NCBI GenBank assembly: GCA_038330085.1
Contig: JBBQNP010000148.1
Coordinates: 1-11,194, forward strand
Length of the DNA stretch: 11,194 nt
Source of the DNA: JAEUIA01 sp038330085
Lineage (GTDB): Bacteria > Planctomycetota > UBA1135 > GCA-002686595
Reading direction: 5' to 3'
Below, piece after piece: positions 6,971-11,194 of this stretch. The translations under genes were made by a program, and so were the position numbers. Position 1 is the first letter of the stretch, and every line of letters begins with the position of its first letter. Below the pieces are notes generated by a model, which was not told the DNA's origin, did no database searches, and saw only the letters and a list, made by a program, of their open reading frames with translations.

Positions 6971-8020
6971 ATGAAGCTCACCCCCTCACTCCTCGCTCTT
7001 GCCCTGCTCAGTGCTCTCTTCAGCGACACGGTGCAGGCAACCTCTGCGGCGGACGGCAAGCTCAACGTCGTTACCACCCTCTCCGTGCTGGCCGATCTCG
7101 CGCGCGAAGTCGGCGGCGACTTCGTGACCGTGCAGAGCCTCTCCGATCCGAGCGAAGATCCGCACTTCGTGCAACCGCGACCGACGCTGATGCAGCGCGC
7201 GCGCGAGGCCGACGTGTTCATCGAGCTCGGACTGCAGCTCGAACTGTGGGCCGGGAAGGTGATCGACGGCTCGGGCAACCCGAAGATCCAATCGGGTCAG
7301 CCCGGTCGTGTCGTCGCGTCGCTCGGCATCCCGACGCTCGAACTCCCCCAACAGCTCTCGCGCGAGTGGGGCGACGTGCACCCGTACGGCAACCCGCACA
7401 TCTGGCTCGATCCGCTCAACGCGAAGGACATGGCGGCGAACATCGCGGCGGGTTTCGAGAAGGTCGACGCGGCGCACGCGGCCGAATACGAGAAGCGCTT
7501 GAAGGACTTCCAGAACCGGATCGACGTCGCGCTCTTCGGCGAGGCGCTCGTGAAGGAGGTCGGCGGCCGCATGCTCACGCGCAAGGCTCGCGACGGCAAG
7601 CTCGACGACTACCTCGAGACGCACAAGCTGTCCGACAAGCTCGGCGGTTGGCTGCTCGAAGCGCGTCCCCTCGCCGGCCGGCCCGTCGTCACGTACCACA
7701 AGAGCTGGATCTACTTCGTCACGCGCTTCGGCCTGAACGTGCCGGTCGAGATCGAGGAAAAGCCCGGCATCCCGCCGTCCGCGCGACACCGCGACGCCGT
7801 CGTCGAGATGATCAAGGCGAAGGGCATCAAGACGATCCTCGAGGAAGTGTTCTACGACCGCGGTGCAGCGGACTACCTGGCGAAGGCAGCGGGCGCGCAC
7901 GAAGTCATCGTTCCGATCGATGTCGGACCGAGCGTCGGCGTCACGAGCTACTTCGCGCTGATCGATCTCATCCTCGGCAAGCTGATCGAGTCCGAGACGG
8001 GCAAGGCGCCGACGCGCTGA
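6971..8020 (+). CDS. Metal ABC transporter solute-binding protein (ZnuA/TroA family, cluster A-I)
   Basis: A 349-residue periplasmic binding protein with a signal peptide at 1-23 (cut near VQA-T). The family order is clear: KLNVVTTLSVLADLAREVGGD, DPHFVQPRPT (H65), ADVFIELGLQLE, a HPYGNPHIWLDP block (H137, H143), VTYHKSWIYFVTRFGL (H243), EIEEKPGIPPSARH, TILEEVFYD (E292) and VPIDVGPSVG (D317). H65, H143, H243 and D317 (or E292) are the expected metal ligands. The long His/Asp-rich loop of classical ZnuA is absent. A stretch of about 35 residues around 190-230 (GGRMLTRKARDGKLDDYLETHK) looks like an insertion between the two lobes. Zinc or manganese is the likely cargo; sequence alone does not decide. 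It delivers metal to the permease encoded 19 bases downstream. ATG 6971 follows GGAAG; the frame stays open upstream to the porin end, but without a signal peptide. Confidence 0.93.
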   Translation: MKLTPSLLALALLSALFSDTVQATSAADGKLNVVTTLSVLADLAREVGGDFVTVQSLSDPSEDPHFVQPRPTLMQRAREADVFIELGLQLELWAGKVIDGSGNPKIQSGQPGRVVASLGIPTLELPQQLSREWGDVHPYGNPHIWLDPLNAKDMAANIAAGFEKVDAAHAAEYEKRLKDFQNRIDVALFGEALVKEVGGRMLTRKARDGKLDDYLETHKLSDKLGGWLLEARPLAGRPVVTYHKSWIYFVTRFGLNVPVEIEEKPGIPPSARHRDAVVEMIKAKGIKTILEEVFYDRGAADYLAKAAGAHEVIVPIDVGPSVGVTSYFALIDLILGKLIESETGKAPTR

Positions 8021-8039
8021 CCCCTGCACCGTCCCAACC

Positions 8040-9557
8040 ATGTCACCCTTTCTGCTGTCGATGGCGTGGCCCTTCGTGGCCTGTCTGCTCCTCGCGGGGC
8101 TGCTCGTTTACCTCGGGATCCACGTCATCTCGCGCAAGGTGATCTTCGTCGACCTGGCGCTGGCGCAGATCGCGGCGCTCGGTTCGGTGTGGGGCGTGCT
8201 GCTCGGTTGGGATCTGCAGGATGATCCGTGGGCCGTGAAGGCGTTCTCGCTCGCCTTCACGTTCCTCGGCGCGGCGGTGTTCACGCTGACGCGCATGCGC
8301 GACGAGCGCGTGCCACACGAAGCGTTGATTGGCATCTCGTACGCAGTCGCTCTGGGATCGACGATCCTGGCGAGCGCGCACCTCGCTCACGGCGCCGAAG
8401 AGGTGAGCGAACTCCTCGCCGGCAGCATCCTGTGGGTGCGCGGCGACACGATCGTCGTCACGGGACTCGTGTTCGGCGTGGTGGGTGCGTTCCACTGGAT
8501 CTTCAGAAAGCAGTTCTTCGCCATTTCGCTGAACCCCGAACAAGCGGAGCGATCCGGTCTCTCGCTGCGCCTGTGGGACTTCCTCTTCTATGTCTCGCTC
8601 GGCTTCGCGGTCACGAGCGCGGTCTCGATCGCAGGCGTGCTGCTCGTCTTCTCGTACCTCGTGATCCCGGCCGTCGTGGCGATGCTCTTCGCCGAGCGCA
8701 TCTCGACGCGCCTCGTCATCGGCTGGATCACGGGCACGGTCGTCAGCGCGGTCGGCTGCTCGGTGTCGTACTTCCGCGACCTGCCGTCGGGCCCCACGAT
8801 CGTCGCCTGCTTCGGCGTGTTCCTCGTGGTGGCCGGACTCGTCCGCTTCGTCACCGCGTCGCCCGACAAGGGCCGCGCGTTCGTGAAGGCGCTCGGCGGC
8901 GTGCTCGGGTTCGCGTTGCTCGTCGGCGGCTCCTTCGCGCTGAAGAAGCGCGACCACCACGACACGTTGCACGTCCTGCAGACCGGCAACAAAGCCGAGA
9001 AGATGCTGGCCCTGGCCGAGATCGAGTCCGACGCGGACTTGTGGGAACGCACGAAGCCGCTCGTCGCCGGCATCCTCACGAACGGCGAGAACGAAGTGCG
9101 CCTGCGCATGCTCGGCATCGTCGAAGCGCGGAATTACAAGGCCGCGCTCCCGTCGATCGAGGGCCTGCTCCTCGACAAGGACGACGCTATCGCCGAGCGT
9201 TCGTTGCGCGTCGTGCGCGCGCTCGGCGACCCGCGCAGCGCGGACGTGATCGCGAACGCCGCATCAGGCGAAGACGACGACTACCTGCGCGTCGAGATGG
9301 CCGAGGCCCTGCTCGAACTCGGCGACGCGCGCGGCGTCCCGCTGCTCGTCGGTGTGATCGTCGGCGACGGAGCCAATCAGGCGCGACGCGAAGCCTGGGA
9401 ACACCTCACGGCGCACCTCGACGTGCCGGTGAAAGTGCAGATCGAGTTGGCCCCCGACGACAAGGCATCCGGCGTGCCCGAGCTCAAAGTCTGGTGGCAG
9501 TCGCACCGCTCGTCGATCCAGCCTGAGAGCGGCGGGAAGTTCCACGTCGGGAGCTGA
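8040..9557 (+). CDS. ABC-3 family metal permease (ZnuB/TroC-like) fused to a C-terminal HEAT-repeat domain
   Basis: A 505-residue protein. Residues 1-272 are an ABC-3 permease: about eight or nine membrane helices (first at ~8-27), VIFVDLALAQIAALG (family signature near TM2), EEVSELLAGSILWV, the cytoplasmic coupling segment LNPEQAERSGLSLRLWDFLFY (164-184) and VSIAGVLLVFSYLVIPAVVAML (196-216). Family members usually stop near 270-290. Here an extra hydrophobic helix (~284-301) is followed by ~200 soluble residues with HEAT/PBS-lyase-like helical repeats: AEKMLALAEIES, NEVRLRMLGIVEA, YKAALPSIEGLLLDKDDAIAERSLRVVRALGD, and YLRVEMAEALLELGDARGVPLLVGVI. The tail VPELKVWWQSHRSSI is typical of HEAT proteins in planctomycetes. 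The side of the membrane the HEAT domain faces is undetermined. It imports the metal brought by the binding protein. No ATPase gene is adjacent. It converges on the EAL-HDOD gene; the 40 bases between them show no clear terminator. Confidence 0.92.
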   Translation: MSPFLLSMAWPFVACLLLAGLLVYLGIHVISRKVIFVDLALAQIAALGSVWGVLLGWDLQDDPWAVKAFSLAFTFLGAAVFTLTRMRDERVPHEALIGISYAVALGSTILASAHLAHGAEEVSELLAGSILWVRGDTIVVTGLVFGVVGAFHWIFRKQFFAISLNPEQAERSGLSLRLWDFLFYVSLGFAVTSAVSIAGVLLVFSYLVIPAVVAMLFAERISTRLVIGWITGTVVSAVGCSVSYFRDLPSGPTIVACFGVFLVVAGLVRFVTASPDKGRAFVKALGGVLGFALLVGGSFALKKRDHHDTLHVLQTGNKAEKMLALAEIESDADLWERTKPLVAGILTNGENEVRLRMLGIVEARNYKAALPSIEGLLLDKDDAIAERSLRVVRALGDPRSADVIANAASGEDDDYLRVEMAEALLELGDARGVPLLVGVIVGDGANQARREAWEHLTAHLDVPVKVQIELAPDDKASGVPELKVWWQSHRSSIQPESGGKFHVGS

Positions 9558-9597
9558 CCCTCGCTCATCGCTCCCTTCCTGATGGCTCCGGATTGCG

Positions 9598-10842
9598 TCA
9601 GCGCGCCAGGTTGAGCGAGTCCTGGAACTCGCGCGTCCAGCGCAGCGCTTCGATGTACGCGTCGTTCGTCGCCCCCCGATCGAGGTGGGACGAGTCGAGC
9701 CGCTCTTCGTCCATGCGTTCGAGCGCGATCGCGACGCCGAGCACCTCGGCGAGCCCGCCTTGTCCGCCGACGAGCGCCGCCTTGACGTCCGCTGCGAGCG
9801 GCAGCCCGTCGAGGATCTCCTGCAGCGGCTGGTCGAGGAACGCGTCGAGCAGCGACAACAATCCGACGGTGAAGAGTTCGTGCTCGTCGAGGTTGCCTCC
9901 GATCGCGCCGACCAACTGACAGCAACGCGCGCGCAACAGCGAAGCGACGACGAGCTCGTGCGGCTTCGTGTCGATGCTGGCCAGGATCAGCATCGCCGCG
10001 CAGATGCGCACGCGTTCCAACCCGAGCATCATCACCGCTTGACGGATCGAGCGGATCGGCTCGGCCAGCGCGACGAAGGCCGAGTTGATGTACACGAGCA
10101 GCTTGTGCGCCAGCGGTCCGCTCGCCGCGATCAACCGCTCGATCTCCGTGATCGGCGCCGCCGGATCCTGGATGGTCGCCAGCAAGCGCAACAACACCAT
10201 GCGGTTGGGCGGCGTCTGGCGCCCTGACACGAGCTCGGGCCGCGCGAAGAAATAGCCCTGGAACAAGTGGTATCCGGCGCCCTCGCAGCAGCGCCTCACT
10301 TCGTGCGTCTCGACCTTTTCCGCCAGGAGCAGCAGGTTTGGCCGCGCGAGCCGCCGCGCATGTTCGCGGATCCCCTCATCGTCGAGGCGCGAGACCTCGA
10401 CCTTGATGATGTCCGCGAACGGCACCAAGGCCTGCGTCGGTCCGGACAAGATGAAGTCGTCGAGCGCGAGACGGAACCCGAGGCGTTTGGCGCGCTCGAT
10501 CTCGCGCACGAGCTCGTCATCGACCTCTGTGTCCTCGAGGATCTCGAGCACCGCGCGATCGGGCGGCAGAAACTCGTACAGGTGCTGCAGGAAAAAGGGC
10601 CGCGTGACGTTGAAGAGCGCGAGCGAGTTTCCGACCAGCGTGTCGAGCCCGATCTCGAGCACGGCTTGTACCGACACGGACGCCGTCCATGCTTCCGGCG
10701 AACGCTTGACGCGACTCGACGGATCGACCGAGCGATACAACATCTCGTAGCCCCACACGTGTGAGTGCCTGTCGAAGATGGGTTGGCGAGCGAACAGAAG
10801 CGGAGCTGTGGCCACGAATGCAGACCAATGGGCCCGGCTCAT
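9598..10842 (-). CDS. EAL-HDOD signalling protein (YuxH/CdgJ-like)
   Basis: A 414-residue cytoplasmic protein. The N-terminal ~18-205 is an EAL domain beginning with the hallmark FARQPIFDRHSHVWGYEMLYRS (E33-M34-L35 in place of EAL). It continues with LFNVTRPF (N78), AVLEILED (E100), RLALDDFILSG (D128-D129), ADIIKVE (K147), LLLAEKVET (E175) and LFQGYFFARP (Q195). Most metal- and c-di-GMP-binding positions therefore survive, but the DDFG loop reads DDFI. Residues ~210-405 are an HDOD domain (ITEIERLIAASGPLAHKLLVYINSA, SIRQAVMMLGLERVRICAAMLILAS, then helices with no HD-GYP catalytic motif). Such proteins act in c-di-GMP signalling, some as phosphodiesterases and others as adaptors; which applies here is undecided. 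ATG 10842 lacks a ribosome binding site. GTG at 10815, giving an N-terminus just before the RQPIF motif, is a good alternative. Confidence 0.9.
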   Translation of the reverse strand: MSRAHWSAFVATAPLLFARQPIFDRHSHVWGYEMLYRSVDPSSRVKRSPEAWTASVSVQAVLEIGLDTLVGNSLALFNVTRPFFLQHLYEFLPPDRAVLEILEDTEVDDELVREIERAKRLGFRLALDDFILSGPTQALVPFADIIKVEVSRLDDEGIREHARRLARPNLLLLAEKVETHEVRRCCEGAGYHLFQGYFFARPELVSGRQTPPNRMVLLRLLATIQDPAAPITEIERLIAASGPLAHKLLVYINSAFVALAEPIRSIRQAVMMLGLERVRICAAMLILASIDTKPHELVVASLLRARCCQLVGAIGGNLDEHELFTVGLLSLLDAFLDQPLQEILDGLPLAADVKAALVGGQGGLAEVLGVAIALERMDEERLDSSHLDRGATNDAYIEALRWTREFQDSLNLAR

Positions 10843-10870
10843 CGAGTGCGAGCTGCGTGCAGTTCTTGGA

Positions 10871-10900
10871 TCGTGAACGGAAAGGAAGGTCCGTTCACGA
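10871..10900 (-). promoter_or_regulatory. Perfect 11-bp hairpin in the presumed 5' leader of the EAL-HDOD gene
   Basis: TCGTGAACGGA (10871-10881) and TCCGTTCACGA (10890-10900) are exact reverse complements around an eight-base loop. The loop reads AAGGAAGG on the plus strand and CCTTCCTT on the minus strand, which is the strand of the EAL-HDOD message. It lies 28 bases before the ATG. It may be a leader regulatory hairpin, a protein-binding operator or, for plus-strand transcription, a terminator or GGA-loop structure. Confidence 0.55.
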
Positions 10901-10926
10901 GCATGGAAGGCCGGGATGACCGCGAA

Positions 10927-10955
10927 ATAGTCGGAATGCGATCCCTCCCGGTCAA
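10927..10955 (-). promoter_or_regulatory. Candidate sigma-70-type promoter for the EAL-HDOD gene
   Basis: Read on the minus strand, TTGACC (10955-10950, five of six matches to TTGACA) is followed after 17 bases by GACTAT (10932-10927, a weak -10 that keeps the second A and last T). Transcription would begin near 10920 and give a leader of about 78 bases containing the hairpin at 10871-10900. The -10 is poor, so this is tentative. Confidence 0.35.
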
Positions 10956-11194
10956 GTTAAGATGGACGCGACCGGCGCTATTTCTTCTTGGCCGGACCCT
11001 GCATTCGAATCACTCGTCCGCTCGGTCTGGAGAGAGATCAACAGGATCCTCAACCCTTGCCGCGAACCACTACGTCACGGCGGAACATGGCGCGCTGAAC
11101 CACAGGCAAGAGCAAAGGAGCTAGTGGGCTGTAACGGCCAGTTCGATAGCAGGATTCGTCCTCATTCGTCGACGGGCAAGGCGCGACGACGACC

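Larger units (their letters stand above)
10843..11194. other. Region without a convincing gene, upstream of the EAL-HDOD gene
   Basis: Open frames here are short or lack the codon bias of the neighbours. Base composition is less GC-rich than the genes to the left. Besides the promoter and leader hairpin, it holds nested complementary segments: CCGGGA/TCCCGG (10911-10916/10946-10951), GAAATAG/CTATTTC (10924-10930/10978-10984) and CCGGTC/GACCGG (10948-10953/10970-10975). Some of these exclude each other. The plus strand has 13 GGA triplets between 10861 and 11150. I see no tRNA, transposon end or CRISPR. Confidence 0.4.

Noticed and set aside
9558..9597. Terminator between the convergent permease and EAL-HDOD genes
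   Set aside because: The 40 bases contain no inverted repeat or T-run that I can find.
10978..11037. Minus-strand SLSRPSGRVIRMQGPAKKK stop, resembling the C-terminus of a real protein
   Set aside because: Only 19 codons lie between stops and no longer frame joins it. It could be the tail of a decayed or frameshifted gene, but nothing else supports that.
10765..11124. A 119-codon plus-strand open frame over the right end
   Set aside because: It begins inside the EAL-HDOD gene on the opposite strand and shows no motif, signal or codon bias typical of the real genes here.
11100..11160. AGTTCGATAGC resembling a tRNA T-arm
   Set aside because: No acceptor, D or anticodon arms can be folded around it.

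Overview
The window looks like chromosomal DNA of a high-GC member of the Planctomycetota. The best clue is the C-terminal module of the large secreted protein at 868-4047. It has a CPCGN / GCENS cysteine-rich start and a YYQAWYRN...FC...NLTNAL..TW ending, a pattern I associate with secreted proteins of deep-branching planctomycetes of the Pla163/Poly30 kind. GC-rich codon use, weak or absent Shine-Dalgarno sequences and HEAT-repeat fusions fit this. The assignment comes from memory of such proteins, not from a search.

Left part (1-4047, minus strand): the first 262 codons of a GT-C membrane glycosyltransferase (GT39/PMT_2-like) run off the left edge. Upstream of it in transcription order lies a 1059-residue secreted glucose/sorbosone dehydrogenase-type beta-propeller. 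It carries PKD/Ig-like modules, a discoidin-like insert and the planctomycete-type C-terminal domain. A 142-base divergent intergenic region separates it from the plus-strand genes.

Centre (4190-9557, plus strand): a short exported protein that reads as a free-standing secretin-type domain is followed by an apparent metal-acquisition cluster. The cluster has a small Cys/His-containing secreted protein (4946-5287, possibly DUF2946-like), an outer-membrane porin-like barrel with an N-terminal coiled coil (5508-6827), a ZnuA/TroA-type solute-binding protein (6971-8020) and an ABC-3 family permease fused to a HEAT-repeat domain (8040-9557). Together they would move a divalent metal, probably zinc or manganese, across the outer membrane, through the periplasm and across the inner membrane. 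The ATPase subunit is not in the cluster. Between porin and binding protein sit a near-perfect long hairpin that includes the porin stop codon, a second hairpin and a C-rich, G-poor leader, which suggests control by differential termination.

Right part (9598-11194): a minus-strand EAL-HDOD (YuxH-like) signalling protein converges on the permease gene with 40 bases between them. Its upstream region (10843-11194) has no convincing gene. It holds a candidate promoter, a perfect 11-bp hairpin in the presumed 5' leader and a GGA-rich plus strand.
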